Origin: Phycisphaerae bacterium
Lineage (GTDB): Bacteria; Planctomycetota; Phycisphaerae; UBA1845; CAIVHJ01
Assembly: GCA_022072405.1 (NCBI GenBank)
Contig: JAJVHX010000018.1
Span: 62,001 to 126,000 of the forward strand
Reading direction: 5' to 3'
DNA length: 64,000 bases
The notes beneath the pieces were generated by a model. The model was not told where the DNA came from. It searched no databases and saw nothing but the letters and a program-made list of their open reading frames with translations. Position numbers and translations under genes: made by a program. The first letter of the stretch is position 1. Each line of letters starts with the position of its first letter. Of the stretch, positions 8,038-15,367 are shown in pieces.

Positions 8038-9255
8038 ATGAAGCGTTTAGCAAAGCGCGGAGGTTTCACTCTCGTGGAACTTCTGGTGGTGGTGGGCTTG
8101 ATCGCCCTGCTGATCGCCATTCTACTCCCGTCGCTGGCGGCGGCGAGAGAAGCGGCGAAAAGCTCGGTGTGCGGACAGTACATGCGTACGTTCGCCTCCG
8201 GTTTCCAGATCTATGCCAACCAGGACAAGAAGGGTTCGATGTCGAGCAGTGCGTTTGACTATCTGCGCGACGGCGACATCCGCAAGTTCGGCTGGGTAAA
8301 TGACCTGATCCAGTTGAAGATTGCCGTGCCCGGCAACATGCTCTGCCCGGCCAATCAGTGGCAGATCAACGAGAAGGTCGTGGATTACACCTGTCCGTCA
8401 GCGATTGGCGGCACCGGTAGTCCCAATCCGTTCCGCTGGGGCCCGTTGACCACGGATGTCAATCCCCCCCGCCCGATCATCGATGCCGCAATTGATGCCG
8501 CCAGTGCGGCTGCTGCCCAGGAACTGTGGAACAAAGGTTACAACACCAACTTTGCCACCACCTGGCAGTTCTCTCGCGGCGACCCCCTGCCCGATTCGAC
8601 CGGTGGTACCGTTTATGATCTAAAAGATGCCTACGGTAACAATAACGGTCCCGACCCCAGCAAGTGCCCGCTGGATGGCGACGGCCCGCTGGCTGATTTC
8701 CACCTGAGCGGTTCCAGCGTCGGTGCCGATCGTATCGCCGTGATGGGTGATTCCCGTGCAGGCGATGGAGCGGAAGCGACCCTGACCCAAGCCATGGCTG
8801 ATAAGATCAACCTCTATGCTGGCCGTCAGATCGTTAAGGCTGGTGAGTTCACCGTTGAATCATTTACTGATGGTTTCGGCGCTTCGGCGTTGGCCGGTCC
8901 CTGGGTGGAATATACCACCGTGCTGGGTGCCGCCTCGACCCGTCCGGGCCATGAGTTCAACGACATCGTTCCGCTGCACAAAGCCAAGGACAAGGGCGTG
9001 GTGGGTGGTTATTCCAACATGCTCTTCGCCGATGGCCATACCGCCCGCGTTTCCGACACGGGTGGTTCGCTGCAGTACTACGGTGACGGCGTGACCGCAG
9101 TCGCCGATGTTCCCGATGGCTTCCTCGGACCCTACAAGTCCACCACGGGCAACCCGTTCCAGATCAACACGACCGGTTTCGACGAAATCGACGGTGTGAT
9201 GTGGTACGGCCGTCTGCGTCCGCTGACCAGTCCCGGCGGCGGCAGCAGCGAGTGA
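8038..9255 (+). CDS. Pseudopilin-like secreted protein 2
   Basis: A 405-residue protein. I start it at ATG 8038 because GGAGG lies 7 bases upstream and the product then begins with the short basic leader MKRLAKRGG before FTLVELLVVVGLIALLIAIL; a longer frame upstream would bury the leader. After the helix come LPSLAAAREAAKSSVCGQYMR and, near the C-terminus, GGYSNMLFADGHTARVSD, the characteristic 'F.DGH' block of planctomycetal prepilin-like proteins. It resembles the gene at 3036 in architecture but not closely in the body. It is followed by its own terminator. The exact role is unknown; surface or secretion function is inferred from the family. Confidence 0.88.
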   Translation: MKRLAKRGGFTLVELLVVVGLIALLIAILLPSLAAAREAAKSSVCGQYMRTFASGFQIYANQDKKGSMSSSAFDYLRDGDIRKFGWVNDLIQLKIAVPGNMLCPANQWQINEKVVDYTCPSAIGGTGSPNPFRWGPLTTDVNPPRPIIDAAIDAASAAAAQELWNKGYNTNFATTWQFSRGDPLPDSTGGTVYDLKDAYGNNNGPDPSKCPLDGDGPLADFHLSGSSVGADRIAVMGDSRAGDGAEATLTQAMADKINLYAGRQIVKAGEFTVESFTDGFGASALAGPWVEYTTVLGAASTRPGHEFNDIVPLHKAKDKGVVGGYSNMLFADGHTARVSDTGGSLQYYGDGVTAVADVPDGFLGPYKSTTGNPFQINTTGFDEIDGVMWYGRLRPLTSPGGGSSE

Positions 9256-9306
9256 TCGCCTGACGATCAGACGCCTATCCGGCTTGTAATGCAAGCTGCG
9301 AATGAA

Positions 9307-9339
9307 TACCCGGTCCCATCTCCAGGGGCCGGGTTTTTT
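9307..9339 (+). terminator. Rho-independent terminator after pseudopilin 2
   Basis: The stem ACCCGGTCCC (9307-9316) pairs with GGGGCCGGGT (9325-9334), allowing a G-T pair, followed by six T. Confidence 0.88.
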
Positions 9340-9452
9340 ATTTCTGCTGCGGACTGCTCTACAATGCACCAGCGAGAAGACCAGAGCGAATCAAGTTTTT
9401 ATGTAACAGGGTCGTCGAGGTGTCACGGTTTCATCAGTAGTAGCCAAAGAGC

Positions 9453-9508
9453 ACACGGCTCACCGAGTCGTGGCCCACCGGACGGAACAGTTAAAGTGAA
9501 ATCGCGCT
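9453..9508 (+). repeat. Family B repeat, copy 2
   Basis: CACGGCTCACCGAGTCGTGGCCCACCGGACGGAAC and an A-rich end closing in CGCGCT; matches 1269-1325 block by block. It directly precedes a complete family A element, making a composite. Confidence 0.75.
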
Positions 9509-9513
9509 AGCGC

Positions 9514-9580
9514 TGGTTTCAAAATCACCCATTGAAGCTTCGCGCGGGTTAAAGCCCGCGGCTCGTTGAATTTTGAAACC
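9514..9580 (+). repeat. Family A palindromic repeat, best-preserved copy
   Basis: A 67-bp element with perfect 11-bp terminal inverted repeats (GGTTTCAAAAT at 9515-9525, ATTTTGAAACC at 9570-9580) and an inner palindrome CGCGCGGGTTAAAGCCCGCGG. It serves as the type copy for the family. It ends 28 bp before the aldo/keto reductase start. Confidence 0.9.
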
Positions 9581-9608
9581 CCTTCCATTGAAATGGGCAG
9601 GAGCCTGT

Positions 9609-10577
9609 ATGGCGGAAACGATCCGGATGAGCTATCGGTCGCTGGGGCAGTGCGGGCTGAAGGTGAGCGTACTGAGCCTGGGCGGCTGGCTGACCTTCGG
9701 CAAGGAGCTGACCGAGGGGACACTGGTGCAACGGCTGGTGCGACGTGCGGTGGAAGCGGGGATCAATTTTTTTGACCTGGCCGATGTGTATGCCCATGGT
9801 GCGGCGGAGGAGGTGATGGGCCGGGCGCTGGTGGAATGGCCTCGCCACAGCCTGGTGATTTCCAGCAAAGTCTTCTACCCGACGGGCAACGGCCCGAATG
9901 ACCGCGGCTTGTCGCGCAAGCATATCATGGAATCGGCGGAGCGCAGCCTGCGGCGGATCGGCACCGATTATCTCGACCTCTACTTCTGCCATCGCTATGA
10001 TGCCGAAACCCCGCTGGAAGAGACCGCCCGGGCCATGGATGACCTGGTGCGGCAGGGCAAGGTGCTCTACTGGGGGACGAGCGAATGGAGCGGCGGGCAG
10101 ATTCGCGCGATACAGGAGTTATGCCGCGCGGCGGGGTGGCATCGCCCGCAGGTGGAGCAGCCGCAATACAGTCTGATCGCGCGGAAAAAATTTGAGCAGC
10201 AGGTTCGTCCGGCGGTGCTGGAGGCGGGATTGGGGGCAGTGACCTGGAGTCCGCTGGCCATGGGCTTGCTGACCGGAAAATATGACGAAGGATTGCCTGC
10301 AGATTCGCGGATGGCCAAGGAAGAATGGCTGCAGGAGAATCGCTATACCGCCGAAAACCGCGACCGGGTGCGGCGGATGAAAGCGCTGGCTGATCGGCTG
10401 GGCTGTTCGCGGGCTCAATTAGCCATCGCCTGGGTAGTGCGGCAGGAGGCGGTCTCCAGCGTAATCCTGGGCGTGACCCGCCCGGAACAACTGGAGGATA
10501 ATCTGCGGGCGCTGCAGGTGAACATCGGCGACGAAGTGAACGAGCAATTGAACGCGTTATTTCCAGTCAGCGCATGA
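9609..10577 (+). CDS. Aldo/keto reductase
   Basis: A 322-residue NADPH-dependent oxidoreductase of the aldo/keto reductase superfamily, closest in style to the Kv-beta/YghZ group (MSYRSLGQCGLKVSVLSLGG, then FDLADVYAHGAAEEVMGRAL with catalytic Asp and Tyr). Further family blocks are SSKVFYPTG, DYLDLYFCHRYD with catalytic His, YWGTSEWS, EQPQYSLI and WSPLAMGLLTGKY. The TIM barrel is full length. I choose ATG 9609, with CAGGAG six bases upstream, because an earlier TTG start would lie in the preceding repeat. The substrate cannot be deduced. The next gene is an aldehyde dehydrogenase 101 bp downstream, so a shared carbonyl pathway is possible. Confidence 0.92.
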   Translation: MAETIRMSYRSLGQCGLKVSVLSLGGWLTFGKELTEGTLVQRLVRRAVEAGINFFDLADVYAHGAAEEVMGRALVEWPRHSLVISSKVFYPTGNGPNDRGLSRKHIMESAERSLRRIGTDYLDLYFCHRYDAETPLEETARAMDDLVRQGKVLYWGTSEWSGGQIRAIQELCRAAGWHRPQVEQPQYSLIARKKFEQQVRPAVLEAGLGAVTWSPLAMGLLTGKYDEGLPADSRMAKEEWLQENRYTAENRDRVRRMKALADRLGCSRAQLAIAWVVRQEAVSSVILGVTRPEQLEDNLRALQVNIGDEVNEQLNALFPVSA

Positions 10578-10641
10578 CGCAGCAGAACGTTCAGTATAAT
10601 GACGAGCGTGGCCATTCCGATCGGTTGCGGCACACGATACA

Positions 10642-10670
10642 CGCGGGCTGAAACCCGCGGCGCTTGGAGG
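10642..10670 (+). repeat. Family A core next to the gapN ribosome binding site
   Basis: CGCGGGCTGAAACCCGCG (10642-10659) is followed at once by GCGCTTGGAGG, whose GGAGG is the ribosome binding site of the gene at 10679. The hairpin could occlude or protect translation initiation. Confidence 0.75.
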
Positions 10671-10678
10671 ATCACGAA

Positions 10679-12304
10679 ATGAGCATCGCCGAACAGCTTG
10701 AACAGATGTGGGTGAGCTGCGAGACGATTCCCGCTGAGCATCGCCTGGACCAGCCGATCGAGCAGCGTGAGTACCTGATCAACGGTGAATTGCGGAACTG
10801 GTCCGGCCCGATGCAGACGGTTCTCTCACCCATTTATCTGCGTGCGGGGTCGGAGGTGCAACCGGCGACCATCGGCCGCTATCCGCTGTTGAGCCGGGAG
10901 GAAGCATTGGAAGCGGTGCAGGCGGCGGTGCGGGCCTATGGCCAGGGACAGGGTTATTGGCCAACTCTGCCGGTGGGAGAGCGCATCAAATATGTAGAGG
11001 AATTCGCCCGCCGCATGAAGGAACGCCGCACCGAGGTGGTGCGCCTGCTGATGTGGGAGATCGGCAAAAGCTATCCCGACTCGGCCAAGGAATTCGATCG
11101 CACCGTCGAGTATATCCGCGACACCATCGATGCCCTCAAGGAGCTGGATCGCACCAGCTCGCGCTTCACCGTCGCCCAGGGCATTATCGGCCAGATTCGC
11201 CGGGCCCCCTTGGGCGTGGTGCTGTGCATGGGGCCTTACAACTATCCGCTCAACGAAACCTTCACCACGATGATTCCGGCTCTCATCATGGGCAACACCG
11301 TGGTGTTCAAGCCGCCCAAGATCGGCGTGTTGCTGCATCAGCCGCTGCTGGAGTTGTTCCGGGATTGTTTCCCACCGGGCGTGGTCAACACGGTCTACGG
11401 CGAGGGTCAGGTGATCATCGGACCGTTGCTGAGCAGCGGTCTGGTGGACGTGCTAGCCTTCATCGGTTCGTGCCGGGTGGCCGACCTGCTGAAGAAACAG
11501 CATCCCCAGCCGCATCGCCTGCGCAGCGTTCTGGGCATGGATGCGAAAAATGCCGCCATCGTGCTGCCCAGTGCCGACCTGGACCTGGCGGTTGAAGAAT
11601 GTCTGCTGGGGTCGTTATCCTTTAACGGGCAACGCTGCACGGCGATCAAGATGATCTGGGTTCACCGGCTGATCGCCGATGATTTCATTTCGCGATTCGG
11701 CGCGCAACTGGATAAATGGAAATTCGGCCTGCCCTGGAACGAGGGGGTGCGGCTGACCCCTTTGCCGGAAGCGAACAAGCCGCAGAAAATGGCGGAGCTG
11801 GTCGCCGATGCTCTGCAGGATGGAGCCACGCTGTGCAATCGCGATGGCGGAGCCACCAGCAACTCCTATTATCATCCGGCGGTGATCTATCCGGTCAGCC
11901 CAGCCACACGGTTATATCGCGAAGAACAATTCGGGCCGGTAGTACCGGTGCAGAATTTTCTGGAAATCGATGAACCGATCCGCTACGTGGTGGATTCCAG
12001 TTATGGCCAGCAGGTCAGCCTGTTCGGCAGCGATGTCGATATGCTGGCGGAACTGATCGATCCGCTGGTCAATCAGGTCTGCCGCGTGAATATCAACAGC
12101 CAGTGCCAGCGCGGGCCGGATATCTTCCCTTTCACCGGGCGCAAGGATTCGGCGGAAGGCACGCTCAGTGTGTCGGACGCCTTGCGGGTGTTTTCGATCC
12201 GCACGCTGGTCGCCGCCAAAGATCACGAACTGAACAAACGGTTGATCACCGATATCGTGCGCACGCGGCAGAGCAATTTTCTGTCGACCGATTTTATACT
12301 CTAA
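10679..12304 (+). CDS. gapN: NADP-dependent glyceraldehyde-3-phosphate dehydrogenase-like (GapN)
   Basis: A 541-residue aldehyde dehydrogenase. By family, GapN oxidises glyceraldehyde-3-phosphate directly to 3-phosphoglycerate with NADP, bypassing phosphoglycerate kinase. Visible motifs are the oxyanion Asn in GPYNYPLNETF, KPPKIGVLLHQPL, the catalytic Cys in SFNGQRCTAIKM, and the C-terminal EEQFGPVVPV and QCQRGPDIFPFTGRKDSAEG, the last typical of the GapN branch. The block that in related GapN proteins reads LGLEAKNP is here LGMDAKNA. ATG 10679 is chosen for GGAGG nine bases before it. Other phosphorylated or small aldehydes are possible substrates. It is followed closely by the msrC-like gene (17 bp). 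Confidence 0.82.
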   Translation: MSIAEQLEQMWVSCETIPAEHRLDQPIEQREYLINGELRNWSGPMQTVLSPIYLRAGSEVQPATIGRYPLLSREEALEAVQAAVRAYGQGQGYWPTLPVGERIKYVEEFARRMKERRTEVVRLLMWEIGKSYPDSAKEFDRTVEYIRDTIDALKELDRTSSRFTVAQGIIGQIRRAPLGVVLCMGPYNYPLNETFTTMIPALIMGNTVVFKPPKIGVLLHQPLLELFRDCFPPGVVNTVYGEGQVIIGPLLSSGLVDVLAFIGSCRVADLLKKQHPQPHRLRSVLGMDAKNAAIVLPSADLDLAVEECLLGSLSFNGQRCTAIKMIWVHRLIADDFISRFGAQLDKWKFGLPWNEGVRLTPLPEANKPQKMAELVADALQDGATLCNRDGGATSNSYYHPAVIYPVSPATRLYREEQFGPVVPVQNFLEIDEPIRYVVDSSYGQQVSLFGSDVDMLAELIDPLVNQVCRVNINSQCQRGPDIFPFTGRKDSAEGTLSVSDALRVFSIRTLVAAKDHELNKRLITDIVRTRQSNFLSTDFIL

Positions 12305-12321
12305 TCTCTGAGGCCAGCATA

Positions 12322-12783
12322 ATGCAGCGCAATTATGCCCGACTGATTGAACAGCTCACCGAACGGTGCACCGAAGTGACCGACCGGCAGGTGCGCATGC
12401 AATTGATGGTTGATCTGCTCTGGGACGAGCTGCATGAACAACAAGTATCGTGGGTGGGTTTCTACCTGAAAGACCCGCAGGCGGATCAACTGCTGCTGGG
12501 ACCCCGCCGCGACCAACCGGCCTGCTCGCCGATCGGCCTGCATGGAGCGTGCGGCCAATGCTTTCTCCGAAATCATCCGCTGCTGGTTTATGATGTGCGC
12601 GAACTGGGTGAAAACTATATCGCCTGCGACCCGCGCGATCGATCCGAAGCAGTGCTGCCTATTTATGACGGCAGTTCGCTACCCATCGGCGTGCTGGATC
12701 TGGACAGTCACGAGGTCGGGGCGTTCACGGAAACGGATATCACCGGCCTGCAGCAACTCCTGCGGGCCGCCCGGCTGAGTTAA
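12322..12783 (+). CDS. msrC: Free methionine-(R)-sulfoxide reductase, GAF type
   Basis: A 153-residue GAF-domain protein resembling E. coli YebR/MsrC, which reduces free methionine-R-sulfoxide using thioredoxin. The three family Cys are visible: ACSPIGLHGACGQC carries the first two and ENYIACDPRDRSE the third, followed by VLPIYDG and IGVLDLDSHEVGAF. The length is normal for the family. The start at ATG 12322 is the first in-frame Met after the GapN stop; a longer frame would overlap gapN by 200 bp. It is probably cotranscribed with gapN and may protect against oxidised methionine. Confidence 0.82.
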   Translation: MQRNYARLIEQLTERCTEVTDRQVRMQLMVDLLWDELHEQQVSWVGFYLKDPQADQLLLGPRRDQPACSPIGLHGACGQCFLRNHPLLVYDVRELGENYIACDPRDRSEAVLPIYDGSSLPIGVLDLDSHEVGAFTETDITGLQQLLRAARLS

Positions 12784-12900
12784 ACTGCATAAGCTGTAAC
12801 GACCATTCCGACCGCGCGCCTTCAAGTTCATGCGGAGCTGAAAATTATCTTCCCATACGGACCTGCGCAACCTACTATTAGATAGGAGGGGGCGCCGATC

Positions 12901-13146
12901 ATGTCACCCATCAGAGTACCCGCCGCATATCAGCAGCAACTCGAAGCCATGTCCCGCGTGATCGCCCAGCTCACGCCGGAACAGCAGGATCAACTCCAGC
13001 CGTTATTGGCTGAAACCATCTCCCGCCAGGAGCAGATTGCCCGGGATTGCTATCGGGCCCGTGATATTCTGGCCAATCTGACTTTATATGTGAAGTATCT
13101 GATTTTTTCCGCCGAAGCCCGCCACCGTGAAACGCAAGGCCGCTGA
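12901..13146 (+). CDS. Small helical protein, unknown function
   Basis: An 81-residue protein with no recognised domain. It is rich in Gln, Glu, Ala and Leu and predicted to be largely helical (QLEAMSRVIAQLTPEQQ, ETISRQEQIARDCYRARDIL), ending ANLTLYVKYLIFSAEARHRE. The gene looks real: AGGAGG lies at a good distance before ATG 12901, composition matches the neighbours, and a rhodanese gene with its own strong RBS follows 64 bp later. A role as a small adaptor or regulator with the rhodanese is speculation from position only. Confidence 0.65.
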   Translation: MSPIRVPAAYQQQLEAMSRVIAQLTPEQQDQLQPLLAETISRQEQIARDCYRARDILANLTLYVKYLIFSAEARHRETQGR

Positions 13147-13210
13147 AGCGCCGGCTCTTCGCTTTGACAGCAGCGCACCTACCGGGTAAATATGATCGAG
13201 GAGGTGCCTC

Positions 13211-13591
13211 ATGGCCCAGCAGCACAACAGTCGTTTTCTACAGGTGGTCAATGACGCCCGCGGTCGCATTCAGGAGTGCACCGTAGCCGATGTTCAGGCC
13301 CGGCTGCTGGGCGGTGAAAAGTTTTTCCTGATTGATGTGCGCGAAGACAATGAATTTGTGCAGGGTCATATCCCCGGGGCGATTCACCTCAGCAAAGGCG
13401 TGATCGAGCGCGATATCGAACGGGCCATCCCTGACGTCAATGCCCCGATCGTACTCTATTGCGGGGGCGGATATCGTTCGGCGCTGGCTGCGGAGAATCT
13501 GCAGAAAATGGGTTATCAGCAGGTGATATCCATGGATGGCGGCATGCGCGGCTGGCGGGAAGCAGGCGGTCCGGTGGAGAGTGAATATTAG
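13211..13591 (+). CDS. Rhodanese-like sulfurtransferase
   Basis: A 126-residue single-domain rhodanese. It shows FFLIDVREDNEFVQGHIPGAIHLS (the DVRE and GHIPGA signature blocks) and the active-site loop IVLYCGGGYRS, in which the Cys carries the persulfide. It closes with DGGMRGWREAGGPV. Such proteins move sulfane sulfur or detoxify cyanide; the specific partner is unknown. GAGGAGG precedes ATG 13211. It is probably in a small operon with the gene at 12901. Confidence 0.93.
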   Translation: MAQQHNSRFLQVVNDARGRIQECTVADVQARLLGGEKFFLIDVREDNEFVQGHIPGAIHLSKGVIERDIERAIPDVNAPIVLYCGGGYRSALAAENLQKMGYQQVISMDGGMRGWREAGGPVESEY

Positions 13592-13598
13592 ACCGTGC

Positions 13599-13772
13599 CT
13601 AGTCGCGGCGGCCAGACAGAGTGCGACGCAGGGGCAGCAGTTGCAGCGAATGTTCGGCGCGACGATGCAGATAGCGCATCGCCACCATCCCGCAACACAC
13701 CCCGAGAACCCCGACCAATAAGCCCCAGCCGGGTCCGATGATCACTTCGTTAACCCTTTCCCATAGCCACAT
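13599..13772 (-). CDS. Small single-pass membrane protein
   Basis: A 57-residue frame. From ATG 13772 it reads MWLWERVNEVII, then a hydrophobic segment (GWGLLVGVLGVCCGMVAMRYL, about residues 14-34), and a basic tail rich in Arg and Leu ending SGRRD. CAGGAG lies about 9 bases upstream of the ATG. The layout, short amphipathic start, one helix and positive-inside tail, is that of a genuine small membrane protein. It converges with the rhodanese gene, 7 bp apart. Function unknown. Confidence 0.6.
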   Translation of the reverse strand: MWLWERVNEVIIGPGWGLLVGVLGVCCGMVAMRYLHRRAEHSLQLLPLRRTLSGRRD

Positions 13773-13992
13773 ACCCGCATGCTCCTGAAACAGGATCAGG
13801 ACGACCGATCATTCTGATCGCCGTTAAATAGACTGCCGCAATTTATAAAGGCTTGTACAGAGACCTCAATTAATCATAGAATCCGATAACTGAGAAGGCA
13901 AAAGCAGACGATAATAATTTTCTCCCCGCGTGGCAGTAAGGCTAAATCGTTCAACCGGACGGGTTAACAGGTCCTTTTTCGGTGGATTGCGG

Positions 13993-14379
13993 ATGGATGG
14001 TATTATCCGGCGCGTATTGACGGTAGGCCATTGCGGGCCGGATCATCAGGCGCTCAGCCGTCTGATCGAAAGCCGATTCCCCGCACGGGTGGAGTTCGCC
14101 GTCAGCCTGGCTGAGGCCCGGCAATTACTGGCGGAATTTCCATATCAACTCGTACTGATCAACCGGGTTTTCGATGCCACCGCTGAAGAAGGCCTGGAAC
14201 TGATCCGCCAGATTCGCAACCACTCCGATCCACAGCTTCAACAGATTCCGCTGATGATGATCAGTAATTTTGAATCGGCCCAGGAGGAAGCGGTTGCCGC
14301 CGGTGGAGTGCGCGGTTTCGGCAAGGCCGACCTGGACGAACCCGAGACGCTCGCCCTGCTGAAGAACTACCTGCCATAA
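13993..14379 (+). CDS. Receiver-like domain protein lacking the phospho-acceptor (pseudo-receiver)
   Basis: A 128-residue stand-alone CheY-like fold. The usual beta1 acidic pair is replaced (LTVGHCGPDHQAL). The beta3 phospho-acceptor Asp is also absent: YQLVLINRVFDATAEEGLELI has Asn-Arg where LVLLD would occur. Later elements are typical: Leu-Ile-Arg-rich helix 3, IPLMMISN with the Ser/Thr position, and GFGKADLDE with the conserved Lys. It is therefore likely not phosphorylated and instead works by protein contact, as in pseudo-receivers. Start is ATG 13993; a GTG 63 bases earlier is possible but adds unlike sequence. It stands alone, followed by a family A repeat. Confidence 0.75.
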   Translation: MDGIIRRVLTVGHCGPDHQALSRLIESRFPARVEFAVSLAEARQLLAEFPYQLVLINRVFDATAEEGLELIRQIRNHSDPQLQQIPLMMISNFESAQEEAVAAGGVRGFGKADLDEPETLALLKNYLP

Positions 14380-14403
14380 TTCCAGCGTGTGACTAATTAG
14401 GGC

Positions 14404-14470
14404 TGGTTTCAAAATCGCCAATAGGGCTTCTCGCGGACTAAAGCCCACGGCTCTTGGAATTATGCAACCA
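14404..14470 (+). repeat. Family A palindromic repeat, complete copy
   Basis: Begins TGGTTTCAAAATCGCCAAT, has the inner block TCGCGGACTAAAGCCCACGG (palindrome partly decayed) and ends ATTATGCAACCA. It lies between two convergent genes, 12 bp from the stop of the isochorismatase-fold gene. Confidence 0.85.
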
Positions 14471-14481
14471 CTTCTAGCAGT

Positions 14482-15165
14482 TTATTTGCGGGAGAGTGCC
14501 CGGCGGCGGGTCGCACCTTTACGCGGCAGGCTGCGCGGGCGGAGACGAGTGCAATGCTGCTGCAGGAGTGGTTCAAGTTCCGCCAGCGGCAGTTCCACCG
14601 CTCCCTTGGCGACGAGCTGACGCAGACTCATCTCGCCATCGGTTTCGTTCCAATAGCCGCAGGCCTCCGGAACAATCGAGACGGGCTTGTTACGGGCTAA
14701 CAACGCCAGCACCAGTTGCTGCAATGAGCGTTCGGAACTGACCCCGAAGACAATAAAGGATTGCGGTTCGAGAGTGGAGAGCAGCCGATCGGCTTTGGGA
14801 TTCTCGAACAGATCGCGTGTCCGGCGGATGAAGAGTACCTGGCGGTAGCGGCTGAGCAGATCGAGCGGCAGATCGAAATTATTGTTGGCTTCGATCAGGG
14901 TGCGCTTCCGCAGCAGTGTGGAGGAGACTTTTTTCGCCCCCAGGGTTCCTTCCAGGCAGTGACGCGGCATGCCGTTGGGGGCTTCACCCTCACGATGGGC
15001 ATCAATCGCCGAGATCACCGGCAGATGATAGCCCTGGGCCAGCGCGAACAATCGCGAGAGCGCCGCACGTACTCGATCCAGCTGCAACACCGGGCAACTA
15101 CCGCCGGCGTCGAGAAAATCGCGTTGCGTATTGAGATCAATAAATACAAATGGCTGCATAGCCAC
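14482..15165 (-). CDS. Isochorismatase-fold protein without the catalytic cysteine
   Basis: A 227-residue protein of the cysteine hydrolase superfamily. It has the first catalytic Asp region (FVFIDLNTQRDFLDAGGSC) and a His/Asp block like that of nicotinamidases (VISAIDAHREGE, PRHCLEGTLGAKK). At the nucleophile site, where the family has GV.T..CV, it reads IVFGVSSERSLQQLV, a Ser in place of Cys. Catalysis is therefore doubtful or altered. A basic tail (PRSLPRKGATRRRALSRK) follows the domain. GTG 15165 is best placed after GGAGGGGG; ATG 15159 is the alternative. Neighbours give no pathway. Confidence 0.72.
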   Translation of the reverse strand: MAMQPFVFIDLNTQRDFLDAGGSCPVLQLDRVRAALSRLFALAQGYHLPVISAIDAHREGEAPNGMPRHCLEGTLGAKKVSSTLLRKRTLIEANNNFDLPLDLLSRYRQVLFIRRTRDLFENPKADRLLSTLEPQSFIVFGVSSERSLQQLVLALLARNKPVSIVPEACGYWNETDGEMSLRQLVAKGAVELPLAELEPLLQQHCTRLRPRSLPRKGATRRRALSRK

Positions 15166-15306
15166 AGCGCGCCCCCTCCAGCAATGAAAGCCCCACGGAA
15201 AATCCTGGACTCGATCGATAATATATGGTAGGCAGGCGAGCAGCGGGAATCGACCCGTATTGATACTTTTTTACCGCGTAAGCAATATCGGACTCGATAC
15301 GATGAT

Positions 15307-15333
15307 AAAAAAACACCCGGTTAGCCGGGTGTT
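15307..15333 (-). terminator. Rho-independent terminator for the FG-GAP lipoprotein gene
   Basis: On the minus strand AACACCCGG (15325-15333) pairs with CCGGGTGTT (15312-15320) around a four-base loop, followed by a T run (15307-15313 complement). It lies 35 bp after the stop of the gene ending at 15368. Confidence 0.9.
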
Positions 15334-15367
15334 GGGATCTTCCACAGAAACTTAATGAGGGGGCGGG

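Noticed and set aside
12103..12321. Upstream extension of the methionine sulfoxide reductase frame
   Set aside because: Overlaps conserved gapN coding sequence and shows no GAF similarity; ATG 12322 is sufficient.
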